A DNA stretch of 64,000 nt, taken from Kamptonema formosum PCC 6407 (lineage in GTDB: Bacteria > Cyanobacteriota > Cyanobacteriia > Cyanobacteriales > Microcoleaceae). This document shows positions 44,420 through 55,025 of this stretch, piece by piece (position 1 is the first letter of the stretch; every line of letters starts with the position of its first letter). Location of the stretch: NCBI RefSeq assembly GCF_000332155.1, contig NZ_KB235898.1, positions 791,499 to 855,498 on the forward strand, given 5' to 3'. The translations under genes and the position numbers were made by a program. The notes under the pieces are model-generated. The model ran no database searches, had not been told where the DNA came from, and saw only the letters and a list, made by a program, of their open reading frames with translations.

Positions 44420-46978
44420 TTAAGCTACAACAAAATTAACCAACTTTCCTGGAACCACAATCACTTTTTTAATCTCCTTACCTTCAAGGTAACGCTGTGC
44501 AACCTCCGACTCACGAGCATACTTTTCTAAAGCATCCTTATCAGTAGTAGCAGGAACTTGAATTGTGCCGCGAGTCTTGCCCATAATTTGAATCACCAGA
44601 GTAATTTCATCAGCAATTAAAGCAGAGAGATCCGCAACAGGCCAAGTTTGATGATGTACAGATTCACTATTGCCAATAATCTGCCATAACTCCTCAGCAA
44701 TATGCGGCGCAAAAGGTGCTAAGAGCAAAATTAGCGTTCTCATACCTTCAGCATAAATTGGCGAGTCTTTGCAAGTAGAATCGCTAATTGCATTACTGAG
44801 CTTCATCATTTCAGAGACAGCCGTATTAAATTGATAATCCCCCTCTAAATCCTCCGTTACTTCCTTAATTGCCGTGTGAATTGCCCGCCGTAAATCCTTC
44901 TCAACTTTGCTCAAAGAGGTAGGAACTTCCTCCTGTTTACCAACAGAATTGGGAAGAGTAGCACCAAACTCCGTTACCAACCGCCAAACGCGATTTAAAA
45001 AGCGAAATTGCCCTTCAACATCAGCATCATCCCACTCCAAATCTTTCTCTGGTGGCGCTTTAAATAAAATAAACATTCGCGCCGTATCTGCCCCATATTT
45101 AGCCATTACTTCCAAGGGGTCAACACCATTATATTTCGATTTGGACATCTTTTCATAAAAGACTTCCAAGGCTTCGCCGGTCTGCGGATCTTTAGGATTA
45201 GTAGAGTCTATGTTTGCTGAGGGAACGTATTTCTTAGTCACGGGATTTTTATACGTAATTCCCTGTACCATCCCTTGAGTTAATAGCCGCTGGAATGGTT
45301 CGTCAAAATCGATCAAACCGCAGTCTCGCAATACCTTGGTAAAGAAGCGCGAATACAATAAGTGTAAAATCGCGTGTTCGATTCCTCCTACATATTGATC
45401 TATCGGCATCCAGTCATTTGTCTTTGCCGAATCAAACACGCTTTCCTCATTATTGGCATCGGGAAAACGCAAGAAATACCAGGAAGAATCAATAAAGGTA
45501 TCCATCGTGTCAGTCTCCCGCTTTGCAGGCGTTCCGCAACTAGGACAAGGCACATTTACCCAATCTTCTAAATGTGCTAAAGGCGAACCGCCGCGCCCTG
45601 TAAATTTCACATTTTCTGGCAATAATACAGGCAAATCTTCATCAGGTACAGAGACACTTCCGCACTGAGGACAATGAATTACTGGAATGGGTGCTCCCCA
45701 ATAACGTTGACGAGAAATTAACCAATCTCGCAAGCGATATTGTACTCGCGCTTTGCCATAACCTTGATTTTCGGCGTGGCGAATAATAGCTTCTTTCCCC
45801 TTAGTTGAAGCCATACCATTAAACTCACCAGAATTAATCATAATTCCAGGTTCAGTATAAGCTGCTGTTAGTGGAAGTTCATCATCATCGACAATTACAA
45901 CTTTAATGGGCAACTGATTTTGATTAGCAAATACAAAATCCCGCGTATCGTGAGCAGGTACGCCCATAACTGCCCCAGTGCCGTATTCAAACAGGACATA
46001 ATCAGCAATCCAAATGGGTATTTCCTCATTTGTAAAAGGATTAATTACTTTGCCACCAGTGGGAATACCGCGCTTGGGCTTATCTTCGGCTGTCCGGTCT
46101 AATTCACTTTGGGTAGAAACTTCTTTAATAAAGGCTTCTACAGCAGTCATTCTTTCAGTTGTTGTTACTTTCTTTGTTAAAGGATGTTCCGGTGCGAGGA
46201 CAATGTAAGTAACACCATAAACCGTATCGGGTCGAGTAGTAAATACGCCTATTTTTTCATCCATTCCCACAATAGGAAATTCTAAATAAGCGCCTACAGA
46301 TTTGCCAATCCAGTTAGCTTGCATTAACTTAACTCTTTCCGGCCAACCTGATAATTTATCCAGGTCATTTAATAGTTGTTCGGCATAGTCAGTAATTTTT
46401 AAGAACCACTGGCGCAACATTTTGCGCTCGACTATTGCACCAGAACGCCAAGAACGCCCCTCACTATCAACTTGTTCATTTGCTAATACTGTCTGGTCGA
46501 TTGGGTCCCAGTTCACGGCTGCTTCTTTTTGATAAGCTAATCCCGCTTTAAAAAATTGTAAAAACAGCCATTGCGTCCAACGATAATAATTAGGAGAACA
46601 GGTCGCAACTTCTCGGCTCCAGTCAATAGAAAAGCCGAGTTGTTGCAATTGATATCTCATCTGAGCAATGTTTTGATATGTCCACTTTTCAGGGGGAATG
46701 CGTCGCTCGATCGCGGCGTTCTCTGCGGGAAGCCCAAAGGCATCCCACCCCATCGGATGGAGCACGCGATAGCCTTGCATCCGCTTGAGTCTGGCAATTA
46801 CGTCGGTAATCGTGTAGTTGCGGACGTGACCCATGTGCAGATTGCCAGATGGGTACGGAAACATGGACAGGGCATAAAATTTAGGTTTGTCTGAGGTTTC
46901 TGGCGTTTTGTCTAAGCCTTGTTCAGTCCAAGCCTTCTGCCATTTTTGCTCGATGGATAAGGGGGTGTATGGTTGCAC
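44420..46978 (-). CDS. leuS: leucyl-tRNA synthetase
   Basis: The 852-residue class I synthetase charges tRNA-Leu. HIGH motif in [16 protein letters not shown] near residue 40; KMSKS motif in [12 protein letters not shown] near residue 612. A connective-peptide editing domain (about residues 225-415, with [13 protein letters not shown]) and a zinc-binding CPQCG..CPSCG segment are present. The anticodon-binding domain and C-terminal tail complete the usual length. It is transcribed alone on the minus strand. Confidence 0.97.
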   Translation of the reverse strand: MQPYTPLSIEQKWQKAWTEQGLDKTPETSDKPKFYALSMFPYPSGNLHMGHVRNYTITDVIARLKRMQGYRVLHPMGWDAFGLPAENAAIERRIPPEKWTYQNIAQMRYQLQQLGFSIDWSREVATCSPNYYRWTQWLFLQFFKAGLAYQKEAAVNWDPIDQTVLANEQVDSEGRSWRSGAIVERKMLRQWFLKITDYAEQLLNDLDKLSGWPERVKLMQANWIGKSVGAYLEFPIVGMDEKIGVFTTRPDTVYGVTYIVLAPEHPLTKKVTTTERMTAVEAFIKEVSTQSELDRTAEDKPKRGIPTGGKVINPFTNEEIPIWIADYVLFEYGTGAVMGVPAHDTRDFVFANQNQLPIKVVIVDDDELPLTAAYTEPGIMINSGEFNGMASTKGKEAIIRHAENQGYGKARVQYRLRDWLISRQRYWGAPIPVIHCPQCGSVSVPDEDLPVLLPENVKFTGRGGSPLAHLEDWVNVPCPSCGTPAKRETDTMDTFIDSSWYFLRFPDANNEESVFDSAKTNDWMPIDQYVGGIEHAILHLLYSRFFTKVLRDCGLIDFDEPFQRLLTQGMVQGITYKNPVTKKYVPSANIDSTNPKDPQTGEALEVFYEKMSKSKYNGVDPLEVMAKYGADTARMFILFKAPPEKDLEWDDADVEGQFRFLNRVWRLVTEFGATLPNSVGKQEEVPTSLSKVEKDLRRAIHTAIKEVTEDLEGDYQFNTAVSEMMKLSNAISDSTCKDSPIYAEGMRTLILLLAPFAPHIAEELWQIIGNSESVHHQTWPVADLSALIADEITLVIQIMGKTRGTIQVPATTDKDALEKYARESEVAQRYLEGKEIKKVIVVPGKLVNFVVA

Positions 46979-47413
46979 GGAAGTCTCTCTTGCTTAGTCA
47001 GTCATATTTATCTTTACTATAGCGGTTTTCAGTTAACTGTTAACTGTTAACTGTTAACTGTTGACTGTTAACTGTTAACTGAAAACTGGTAAGTAGGTGA
47101 ATATAAATAAACGTTATAACTTGTAAGGTGGCGCTCGCCTCTTTCAAGAATTCAAAATGTAAAATTAAAAATTAAAAATTTAATTAATTGCCTTTTTAAT
47201 TTTTAACTTTTAATTTTTAATTGGATTTAGCGATGAATTACAAGCGATTGGCGGCGAGCGCCCACCCTACTTTTAATTATGTCCGATCGCTTAATCGCGA
47301 ATTAAAAGTGTAGGTAGCCAATAAAAAACTGCTATTTCATCTATGGTATAATTATTTAATTGATTTAATCTATAGTTTTGACAGAGCGATCGCCCCATCA
47401 AATTAACAATCGA
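46979..47413. other. intergenic region with GTTAACT tandem repeat and a long imperfect palindrome
   Basis: GTTAACT heptamers run at about 47032-47087. AGGTGGCGCTCGCC (47126-47139) is inverted with two extra bases at 47253-47268, and the A+T-rich centre is itself partly palindromic. It lies between the divergent leuS and DUF309 genes. No gene is seen. Confidence 0.6.
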
Positions 47414-47824
47414 ATGGACTTGGAAATACCGACTGAGTTTTGGCAGGGAGTGCAACAGTTTAACGATCGCGAGTTCTACGCTTGCCACGATACTCTAGAG
47501 GCCTTGTGGATGGAAGCAAGCGAACCCCAGAAAAGGTTTTATCAAGGAATCTTGCAAATTGCCGTCGCCCTCTACCACTTAGGCAATCGCAACTGGCGCG
47601 GTGCGGTAATATTACTGGGAGAAGGAATAAATCGACTGAACTATTATCAGCCCACTTACGCGGAAATTAACGTTGAAGATTTAATCGGGCGTAGCGCTCA
47701 ACTGTTGAATGCTTTGCAACAGGCTGGCCCAGAGAAAGTAAGTGATTTTCTGCCAATGTTAACAGGTGTAGAGCCTCCAGGGAGTTTGGAGTTGCCGAGA
47801 ATTTGCAAAGTGACAGCAAATTAA
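47414..47824 (+). CDS. DUF309 family protein
   Basis: The 136-residue helical protein has the DUF309 signature: WQGVQQFNDREFYACHDTLE (His in the ACHDTLE motif), then QKRFYQGILQIAVALYHL and NWRGAVILLGEGINRL. Family function is unknown. The frame is open from a TTG at 47378, but the ATG at 47414 gives the usual family N-terminus. It precedes the lpt genes in the same direction by about 195 bases. Confidence 0.85.
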   Translation: MDLEIPTEFWQGVQQFNDREFYACHDTLEALWMEASEPQKRFYQGILQIAVALYHLGNRNWRGAVILLGEGINRLNYYQPTYAEINVEDLIGRSAQLLNALQQAGPEKVSDFLPMLTGVEPPGSLELPRICKVTAN

Positions 47825-48019
47825 CCCTATTTCAGCAGCAGGCAGAAGGAAAAAAGCGATAAAATCCTTCCAGTTTCAGCAAACCAGCAAAATAGTCGAT
47901 TGATTAGGCGGTTGTATTGCTAGGATGATTGGATAAAATACCTAAGTGGTCACTCCCTCAGTACCAAAGCTGGAGGTTTCCCCTTCAGCATATTCTCCAA
48001 TTTCTGAGCCTCACACGCT

Positions 48020-48553
48020 ATGATGTTCTCCGCTAAAATACTTAACTCACTTACATTCAAAGGCTTAGCACTGCTATTGCCCTTTACCCTAGCAGGCGCG
48101 ATCGCTTCTCCCACCTATCCCCAAGCCAACCCGCCCAGCAAAAGTGGGCCCGGTCGCACCCTCACAGTGCGTTCTGACATCCAAGAAGCCGACTCAAAAA
48201 CAGGCATCGTCACCGCACGCGGTAACGTCCAGATTAACTATCCCTCCCGGCAAATTCAGGCAACCGCAACTCAAGCTCAATATTTCAGCCGCGAACGCCG
48301 CATCGTCCTCCGAGGTGATGTTTACGTCTTGCAGGAAGGTAACAGTTTGCGCGGCGAAACCGTGACCTACCTGATCGACGAAGGACGCTTTATCGCCTTG
48401 CCAGAGTCCCAAGGACAAGTCGAATCGATCTACATCGTCTCCCCAGAACAGGACGCAGCAGCTCAAAGCACCGCCAGCCCGGAAACTCCTCCCTACAATC
48501 CCAAACCAGCCTTTAAAACGCCAATGAGTCCTCCCACAGCCCCTCGGCAATAG
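48020..48553 (+). CDS. lptA: LptA/OstA-like periplasmic LPS transport protein
   Basis: The 177-residue protein has an N-terminal signal peptide (hydrophobic segment at residues 12-30, GLALLLPFTLAGAIA) and an OstA/LptA beta-jellyroll domain (LTVRSDIQEADSKTGIVTAR, GNVQINYPSRQIQATATQAQ, ERRIVLRGDVYVLQEGN). LptA bridges the periplasm and carries lipopolysaccharide to the outer membrane. A proline-rich tail follows. It is the first gene of an lptA-lptB-permease series, which supports the role. Confidence 0.88.
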   Translation: MMFSAKILNSLTFKGLALLLPFTLAGAIASPTYPQANPPSKSGPGRTLTVRSDIQEADSKTGIVTARGNVQINYPSRQIQATATQAQYFSRERRIVLRGDVYVLQEGNSLRGETVTYLIDEGRFIALPESQGQVESIYIVSPEQDAAAQSTASPETPPYNPKPAFKTPMSPPTAPRQ

Positions 48554-48687
48554 ATAGGCGATCGAGGAAATTTTGCCTGTAAAAATCTACCACTGTAGAT
48601 AATTCCGCGATCTTGCTTCGATCCAGGCTCGATCCATTGGACTTTAAAATTTTAAAGTGTCTGCTGTGGAGGCTGCTGCGCTCAAAC

Positions 48688-49416
48688 ATGAAAATTGTTC
48701 TGGAAAATATTCACAAATCCTATGGAAAGCGCCCCGTTGTCAGTAGAGTTAACATTTCAGTAACCCAAGGGGAAATAGTGGGATTGCTCGGCCCCAACGG
48801 TGCAGGCAAAACCACAACCTTTTACATAGCTACAGGTTTAGAAAGACCGAATCAAGGTATAGTTTGGCTTAACGATCTGGACATCACAGGCTTACCAATG
48901 CACAAGCGAGCGCATTTGGGTATCGGCTATCTTGCTCAAGAAGCCAGCATTTTTCGGCACTTGAGCGTCCGGGACAATATACTGCTAGTGATGGAGCAAA
49001 CTAAAGTACCGCGCCGCGAGTGGCGGGAGCGACTCGATTTTCTATTGCGGGAGTTCCGTTTAGAAAGAGTGGCAAATAATTTAGGGGTACAGGTTTCAGG
49101 GGGAGAGCGCAGGCGCACAGAATTGGCAAGAGCTTTGGCCGCAGGGCCAGAGGGGCCCAAGTTTCTCTTGTTGGACGAACCATTTGCGGGGGTAGATCCG
49201 ATCGCCGTGTCGGAAATTCAAACTATAGTAGCTAAATTGCGCGATCGCGACATCGGCATTTTAATCACTGACCACAACGTTCGAGAAACCCTAGAAATCA
49301 CAGACCGAGCTTACATCATGCGAGACGGGCAAATTTTAGCTTCCGGGGGAGCTGAAGAACTTTACAGCAACCCCTTAGTGCGACAGTATTACTTAGGCGA
49401 CAGTTTCCAGCGCTAG
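48688..49416 (+). CDS. lptB: LptB, LPS export ABC transporter ATPase
   Basis: The 242-residue ABC ATPase has Walker A GPNGAGKTT (from residue 36), the Q-loop, signature VSGGERRR, Walker B KFLLLDEPFAGVDP and the H-loop ITDHNVRE. LptB-type features include GIGYLAQEASIF and the C-terminal QYYLGDSF. It powers extraction of LPS from the inner membrane together with LptF/LptG. The frame is open from a TTG at 48613, but the ATG at 48688, giving MKIVLENIHKSYG, matches the family start and length. Confidence 0.95.
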   Translation: MKIVLENIHKSYGKRPVVSRVNISVTQGEIVGLLGPNGAGKTTTFYIATGLERPNQGIVWLNDLDITGLPMHKRAHLGIGYLAQEASIFRHLSVRDNILLVMEQTKVPRREWRERLDFLLREFRLERVANNLGVQVSGGERRRTELARALAAGPEGPKFLLLDEPFAGVDPIAVSEIQTIVAKLRDRDIGILITDHNVRETLEITDRAYIMRDGQILASGGAEELYSNPLVRQYYLGDSFQR

Positions 49417-49427
49417 CCAGCTTTAAG

Positions 49428-49497
49428 AGGGGGAGCAGGGGAGCGGGGGAGCGGGGGAGCAGGGGAGCAGGGGAGCAGGGGAGCAGGGGAGCGGGGC
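49428..49497. repeat. GGGGAGCA/GGGGAGCG octamer tandem repeat
   Basis: About eight tandem octamers GGGGAGCA or GGGGAGCG directly after lptB, followed by A+T-rich AATTAAAA repeats to about 49570. Non-coding. Confidence 0.85.
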
Positions 49498-49609
49498 AAC
49501 TTAATCAATTAAAAATTAAAAATGCAAAATTAAAAATTGTGAGATTTAATTTTTAATTTTTAACTTTTAATCGATTGGAGGGAGCGGAGTCAATGAGAAC
49601 ACTAAAGTG

Positions 49610-50782
49610 ATGAAATTAGAAATATCCAAAACTTTCAATTCGTTTAGCTGGCGGCTTCCCAGAATTTCGGTAATGGATTGGTACCTTACCAAAGAACTCA
49701 TCGGCCCATTTTTGTTTGGCGTTGGCCTATTTTCATCAGTCGGCGTAACTGTTGGAGCCGTATTTGAATTAGTGCGAAGAGTCACAGAATCAGGCTTACC
49801 CTTCAGCACTGCCATCCAAATTTTTCTGTTGAAAATGCCCTATTTCATTGTATTGGCATTTCCCATGTCAATGCTATTGGCAAGTTTAATGGCTTATAGC
49901 CGAATGTCTAGCGACAGCGAAATCGTAGCTCTCCGCAGTTGCGGTATTAATGTCTACAGGCTAGTAGTACCAGCAGTTATTCTGAGTTTGGCTGTTACAG
50001 GTATGACTTTTGCGATGAACGAGTTAATCGTTCCCGCTGCTAACTATCAAGCAACTGTTACTCTAGATCGAGCTCTAAAGCGAGAAAAACCCCTATTTCA
50101 AGAGAAAAACATTTTCTATCCAGAATTTCGTAACGTTGACAAAGGTAATGGTGAAGAAAGCGTACTTACGCGCTTATTTTATGCCGAACAATTTGACGGT
50201 AAGCAGATGAAAGGTTTGACTATTCTCGATCGTTCCCAACCGGAACTAAACCAAATTATCTCCTCAGAATCAGCTATTTGGAACCCAGCTCAAAATTCCT
50301 GGGATTTTTTCAATGGTACTGTTTACATAGTTGCTCCTGATGGCTCTTACCGTAATATTGTCCGCTTTGAACATCAACAACTACAATTACCTCGCACCCC
50401 TTTAGACTTAGCCGCAAAAGCGCGGGACTATGGGGAAATGAACATTGCTCAAGCTATAGATTATTTGAATTTAATTCGATCGAGTGGCGACGAGCAGAAA
50501 ATTCGTAAGCTTAAGGTGCGAATTCAAGAAAAGTATGCTTTGCCTTTTGTTTGTATTGTCTTTGGTTTGGTAGGAGCTGCTTTGGGAACTAAGCCACAGC
50601 GGACTGGTAGAGCTACCAGTTTTGGGATTAGCGTGATCGTAATTTTTACTTATTATGTATTCTCTTTTATCACCAGTTCAATGGGCTTGAAAGCTATTTT
50701 GACTCCAGTAATGGCTGCTTGGCTACCGATGATTTGTGGTTTGGGGGTAGGCGGGTTACTGTTAGTGCGTGCTTCGCGGTAA
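49610..50782 (+). CDS. LptF/LptG-family LPS export permease (YjgP/YjgQ)
   Basis: The 390-residue membrane protein has the YjgP/YjgQ pattern: N-terminal helices with YLTKELIGPFLFGVGLFSSV and PMSMLLASLMAYSRMSSDSE, a periplasmic beta-jellyroll domain (about residues 150-270) and C-terminal helices (FVCIVFGLVGAALGT). It forms the membrane part of the LptBFG exporter. Cyanobacteria often have one such gene, so it cannot be named F or G. Start codons at 49607 (GTG) and 49610 (ATG) are equivalent; a later ATG at 49673 (MDWYLTKELIGP) matches many family starts better. Confidence 0.88.
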   Translation: MKLEISKTFNSFSWRLPRISVMDWYLTKELIGPFLFGVGLFSSVGVTVGAVFELVRRVTESGLPFSTAIQIFLLKMPYFIVLAFPMSMLLASLMAYSRMSSDSEIVALRSCGINVYRLVVPAVILSLAVTGMTFAMNELIVPAANYQATVTLDRALKREKPLFQEKNIFYPEFRNVDKGNGEESVLTRLFYAEQFDGKQMKGLTILDRSQPELNQIISSESAIWNPAQNSWDFFNGTVYIVAPDGSYRNIVRFEHQQLQLPRTPLDLAAKARDYGEMNIAQAIDYLNLIRSSGDEQKIRKLKVRIQEKYALPFVCIVFGLVGAALGTKPQRTGRATSFGISVIVIFTYYVFSFITSSMGLKAILTPVMAAWLPMICGLGVGGLLLVRASR

Positions 50783-51084
50783 GGCTAAATTGAGGATGAG
50801 GAAAGAAGAAGGAAGAAGGAAGAAGGAAGAAAGATTTAGTTATCTAGGAGAGAAGGAAGAACGCTTATACAGCAAACTTTTTAGCCATCAGTATCTTATG
50901 TTTAATTAAGTGGATTTACTTACTTCGTTTTGACTTCTGCCTCCTGCATAGCAGCCTTCTGCCTCCTGCATAGCAGCCTCCTGCCTCCTGCCTCCTGCCT
51001 CCTGCATAGCAGCCTCCTGCGTGACCTACAGATTCTCTAAAAAACCCGGTTTCTGGAGCTGTGAGCCTAAGTCCTCAAACTAAA
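50783..51084. other. intergenic region with dispersed repeats between convergent genes
   Basis: It holds copy 1 of the 110-bp dispersed repeat (about 50821-50932), a GCCTCCTGC-rich tandem stretch (about 50938-51020) and a single AAAAAACCCGGTTTCT arm at 51039-51054. No gene is seen. Confidence 0.7.
50821..50932. repeat. 110-bp dispersed repeat, copy 1
   Basis: GAAGGAAGAAAGATTTAGTT through to TTATGTTTAATTAAGTGG matches 61891-61984 and 63086-63204. It differs from them at several positions (for example CGCTTATACAGCAAAC here, AGTTTATACAGTCAGC there). Confidence 0.85.
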
Positions 51085-52737
51085 TCACTGCCACACAAGA
51101 ACTTTTGCTTCGTATTCTGCCAGATCGAGAATAATATTATCATCGCCAGATTCTACATCGTAATTGCCAGTCCACTCGTGCCAAGTCCCATTAGCTGGGA
51201 AATTAGGAACGCTATAGCCAGCCAAGTAATTATCTGAGAAATTGACTACAACTACAACGCGAGAGCCTTCATCATTCCAGCGAGTATAAGCGAGAACTTT
51301 TAATTCAGGATCTTCGTGGAAAAATTCGATATTTTCCGTGTAGAGCGCGTGGTTTTCTCTACGGAGGTGAATCAAGCCTTTGTAATATTGAAACAGACCG
51401 CTATTCAATTCATTTCCTAACAGCGTCCAATCGATTTTAGCTTGTTCAATTGTTTTGTATTTGTACTCGCCAAATTCTTCACCCATCCACAGCAGCGGCA
51501 CACCAACGGCTGTCATTACTATAGCAGATCCCAACTTCGCGCGCTTAAATGCTGCTTCATCTAAGATGCCGCGATCGCCTAGTTCTGCCATGACATGATT
51601 ATGGTCGTGATTTGTCAGATAATTGACGACATTCGTAGTACCCATATACCCTTGTCGCTTGCAGTCAATGATATCTTTCAGATTTTCTAGATCGACGGGT
51701 TCACCGCAGAGATATTCAATAATGCAATGATAAAAACTGTCGTGCCAGCAGCCATCCATCGGGCCGTCTACATTCGTGATGCTAGGATTGTCGGGAATGA
51801 ATTCGGCAATGTTATAAAAGGGTTTCGGGCCCGCAACTTGTTTCGCTTCGTTAGTTATCCAGTGCATGAAATCGTAGTTGGCAATTTGCCGAGCAGCATC
51901 GTAGCGAATGCCATCAATGTGATATTCTTGCACCCAAAAACGTACTACGTCTCCAATGAATTGCCACGCAGGTTTTATATCTAAATTTTTATCGTAGAGC
52001 TCGTAGTTGAATTCCGGCCCCCAGTTGTTATCAGGATCGCGGGGAGAGTGGTGATACCAATAATCGTGATCGATTTGGGTGAGAGGACTGGATGATTCTG
52101 AGTGGTTGAAAATCCCATCCATGATTACACGGATGCCGCGACCATGACACTCGTCGATCAGGTTTTTTAAGCCTTCTGTGGTGCCGTAGCTGGACTCTGT
52201 AGCTAAGAAGTAGCGGGGGTTGTAACCCCAACTGTAGTCGCCTGGGTATTCCTTGACTGGCATTAGTTCGATCGCGTTGATGCCGAGATCGCACAGATAA
52301 TCTAATTTTTCGACGACGTGCTTGTATTTGCCACGAGCGTAGGGATCGTCTTCGCCGCCAGAAAAGTCGGCGACGTGGACTTCGTAGATGACTAATTCGC
52401 GATCGCTTGGTAGGGGTGTATCATCGTGTTGCCAGACGTAGGTATCGACTATGCGATCGCCATCTTTGATGCGGACAATGCCGTTTTGGGTGGGGTTATC
52501 AATGTCGGTAGCGTAGGGATCGACTATTTCTATCCATTGATCTGGTTCTACAAACCAACTTTTTGACTGAATTTTAAATTTATATTGATAGCTACCATCT
52601 TCCAATTCGACTTGAGTACGGAAAAAACCATCCTCTCCTTTTTCCATGGGGATTTCCTCCCAATTAGAAAAAGTCCCGATCAAGGCAGCTCCTTTGTTGT
52701 AGGGAGCAAACAGCTTGAATTCAATTGGACTAGCCAT
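51085..52737 (-). CDS. GH13 alpha-amylase-family glycoside hydrolase with N-terminal CBM48-like domain
   Basis: The 550-residue enzyme has an N-terminal immunoglobulin-like CBM48-type domain (about residues 1-95, ALIGTFSNWEEIPM) and a GH13 catalytic barrel with the four conserved regions: DGIFNHS, GIRYDAARQI (nucleophile Asp), IAEF (acid/base Glu) and YLTNHDHN (transition-state Asp). A C-terminal beta domain follows. It acts on alpha-1,4/1,6-glucans such as glycogen; branching, debranching or hydrolytic activity cannot be told from sequence alone. The ATG at 52737 with AAGGG before it is preferred to the one at 52794. Confidence 0.9.
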   Translation of the reverse strand: MASPIEFKLFAPYNKGAALIGTFSNWEEIPMEKGEDGFFRTQVELEDGSYQYKFKIQSKSWFVEPDQWIEIVDPYATDIDNPTQNGIVRIKDGDRIVDTYVWQHDDTPLPSDRELVIYEVHVADFSGGEDDPYARGKYKHVVEKLDYLCDLGINAIELMPVKEYPGDYSWGYNPRYFLATESSYGTTEGLKNLIDECHGRGIRVIMDGIFNHSESSSPLTQIDHDYWYHHSPRDPDNNWGPEFNYELYDKNLDIKPAWQFIGDVVRFWVQEYHIDGIRYDAARQIANYDFMHWITNEAKQVAGPKPFYNIAEFIPDNPSITNVDGPMDGCWHDSFYHCIIEYLCGEPVDLENLKDIIDCKRQGYMGTTNVVNYLTNHDHNHVMAELGDRGILDEAAFKRAKLGSAIVMTAVGVPLLWMGEEFGEYKYKTIEQAKIDWTLLGNELNSGLFQYYKGLIHLRRENHALYTENIEFFHEDPELKVLAYTRWNDEGSRVVVVVNFSDNYLAGYSVPNFPANGTWHEWTGNYDVESGDDNIILDLAEYEAKVLVWQ

Positions 52738-53466
52738 AATTACCCTTTGATTTAAGATATTTTGAAGTTGATATCTTGATTGTGGCAAACTCAAGCGAAC
52801 TCAGGCATCTTTCTTGAGTATAGTATTTCCATCTCGCCATCTATTCCTCAAGATTTGCAGAGCGCTAAGGGTTAATATGATGGTGGAGCGATCGCTAGTT
52901 ACCCATCTCAAAAGAATATTATCTGTCAGAAGTCAAGAGTCATCAGGATTTAGTTATTTAGAGAGCCAGAAAGCTAAGGGTAAATAAGGGTAAAAATTTA
53001 AGTAGCCAGCTTTGAGTCATTGAGTATTTTACTTCTAAGTATGCCCTTTTTCTGAAGCTTTATCTGATAGTTACTGATTTTGTCATCTATCTAAAGGAAC
53101 ATCTATTTAACTAGAAAGAAATATTTACTTAAACGATTACTTTAGAGTGAGCGCTGCCTAAATGAAACTGCTAAGTTGCGATCAATATATAGCAACTGCC
53201 AGGGCGATTAGGGCAAGTCCAACTGTTACCTTTAGTTCATAATCCCTTACGGAGTAACATTTTTCCTCTTCCCTCTTCCCTGCGCCAAAGCCCCTAGCTA
53301 TACTTGATGGCAGCGCCCACTCTCCAACTATTTACGACTACGAGTTTTGTGGTACTAGCTTCGAGATAAATAGGATATTATGAGTCAAAATTTTGGCGTT
53401 TGGAATTAAAAAAATCTTTAACTCAAAATTCAAAACTCAAAACTCAAAACTCATAATTTCCCTGCT
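52738..53466. other. 729-base intergenic region with a dispersed 93-bp repeat
   Basis: It contains one HIP1-like site near 52889, a degenerate piece resembling the 110-bp repeat near 52940, the 93-bp repeat at 53188-53280 and AAAACTC tandem repeats near 53415-53455. Only short open frames (under 40 codons) occur, with no protein character. It lies between the divergent ends of the amylase gene start and the response-regulator end, both on the minus strand. Confidence 0.6.
53188..53280. repeat. 93-bp dispersed repeat, copy B (inverted relative to copy A)
   Basis: The reverse complement matches 7474-7566 over the full 93 bases with few differences, from TATAGCAACTGCCAGGGCGA to CCTCTTCCCTCTTCCC. 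Outside the protein-coding context, this copy shows the repeat exists independently of cyrA. Confidence 0.85.
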
Positions 53467-54192
53467 TTATCCCACTAATCCCGATCTTAAGGCAAGAACA
53501 GCAGCTTGCGTGCGATCGTCTGCACATAGCTTGTTCAAAATATTACGAACGTGAGTCTTAACTGTGCCAACAGTAATGTATAGTTTTTCTGCGATCGCAG
53601 CGTTGCTATACCCCTGTACAATTAGCTCCAAAACTTCTAATTCACGCTCCGTTAATGGGTAAGTTTCGATGATGTGACTAAACTCAGGTTCGGCAGCATT
53701 AATCGTCACTTTTTTGTGTTCTACTTTTTGCTCTTCTACGGGGTTCTGAGCCTCTGTCCGAGCCTGTTTGAGGACAATCCTCGCAATAGCTGGATCGATC
53801 CAAGAGTTGCCTTCATGGGTAACTTTTACCACATCTAGCAACTGGTCAAAACTGATATCTTTCATGCAGTAAGAATCCGCACCTGCGGCAAAAGCAGCTA
53901 GCACTTCCTCTTCATTATCTTGAAAAGTCAAGATTAACACTTTTGTATCGGGATCTGACCCTGTAGCTATTGACTTTTTGAACTTTTGCGTCAGTTCAAT
54001 TCCATCAAAATCAGGTAAACCAATGTCCACGATCGCAACGTCAGGTTTACTGGACTGAAGCAATTTTAGACCTTCAGTCGCATTAGCGGCATCGCCTACC
54101 ACTTCTATCCCGTCACGCTGTTGTAAAGCTGTCCGAATACCAACTCTAGTCAAATCGTGGTCTTCCACCAAAGCAACGCGAATTTTAGTCAT
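53467..54192 (-). CDS. NarL/LuxR-type response regulator
   Basis: The 241-residue protein has a receiver domain (residues 4-128; phospho-acceptor Asp in VAIVDIGLPDFDG; acidic pair ED at 10-11; Lys in YCMKD) and a C-terminal LuxR helix-turn-helix (PLTERELEVLELIVQGYSN, then AIAEKLYITVGTVKTHV). It should be a DNA-binding transcription regulator activated by phosphorylation. No kinase is directly adjacent; a histidine kinase lies divergently 833 bases away and may or may not be its partner. Confidence 0.95.
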   Translation of the reverse strand: MTKIRVALVEDHDLTRVGIRTALQQRDGIEVVGDAANATEGLKLLQSSKPDVAIVDIGLPDFDGIELTQKFKKSIATGSDPDTKVLILTFQDNEEEVLAAFAAGADSYCMKDISFDQLLDVVKVTHEGNSWIDPAIARIVLKQARTEAQNPVEEQKVEHKKVTINAAEPEFSHIIETYPLTERELEVLELIVQGYSNAAIAEKLYITVGTVKTHVRNILNKLCADDRTQAAVLALRSGLVG

Positions 54193-55025
54193 GTTTCAAT
54201 AGCAAACTGAAGTTTTATAATATCGGCAACGGACTTGATGAAGCCGAGTTTATACGAGAATCTGCCCTGATTGACAGTTTGGCAAGCTCAGGTATCCTTC
54301 TAAATATACCCACTAACTGGCGTTATTGCCAACTTAATTGTCTATCTCTCTAACTGTGCGATCGCATTCTGCTGCTGAGCAGTCTCAGCTAGATTTTAAC
54401 AGTTTTAGGACTTTCACCTTCAATTTTTAAAGCCCTCTACCCCTGACCCCACCTTAAAAAAGGGATAAAATTTATTATCCAACTCCTAAGTTTAGCAAAT
54501 TTTCGCCTTGTCAGTCCTTTGATAGAGGATCGGATTTGGTAGTTTTGATAAATTTATTTTATAACAAACCCTGTGAAAACCCTGTGACTTCAGTTGAGGA
54601 TGAAACCCCCCACAGGTTTTACCTTATCTGCACTGTTCTTGAGTTTGAAATCATCTGGCGATCGAACATTTTTATTGCTTTATACCACCAATAAGCATCA
54701 GATAACCATCAGATTGAAGTTTATTATCAATAGTAGTTAACTAGAGGGAAATAATTAAACATAAAATACTGATGAATAAAAAGCTGGCGACACAAACATT
54801 TTTCGTTAGTTTTATGTTATTCTAATATAACTAAATCCTAGCCACTGCTAACTCCTGAGAAAAGTATTAATAGGAGAGAGGTTTAGCTGACGCTCCCCCT
54901 ATCCTATCAACTTTCAAAACCGCGTTAGCATAGCCGATCGCAAGATTTAGTAGTCTGAGAAACGAAAAAATCTAAAAATTCAAAACTCAAAATTTAAAAC
55001 TCCCTTCTGCCCTCTTTCTTTAATT
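54193..55025. other. 833-base intergenic region between divergent regulator and kinase genes
   Basis: Only short open frames are present (the longest credible one, from the ATG at 54600, is 46 codons without a spaced ribosome site). It is A+T rich with one HIP1-like GCGATCGC-related site near 54360. It could hold promoters for both flanking genes or a small RNA, but I see no specific signal. Confidence 0.5.

Noticed and set aside
54600-54740. 46-codon frame in the gap before the PAS-GAF kinase
   Set aside because: No spaced ribosome site and no protein-like pattern.
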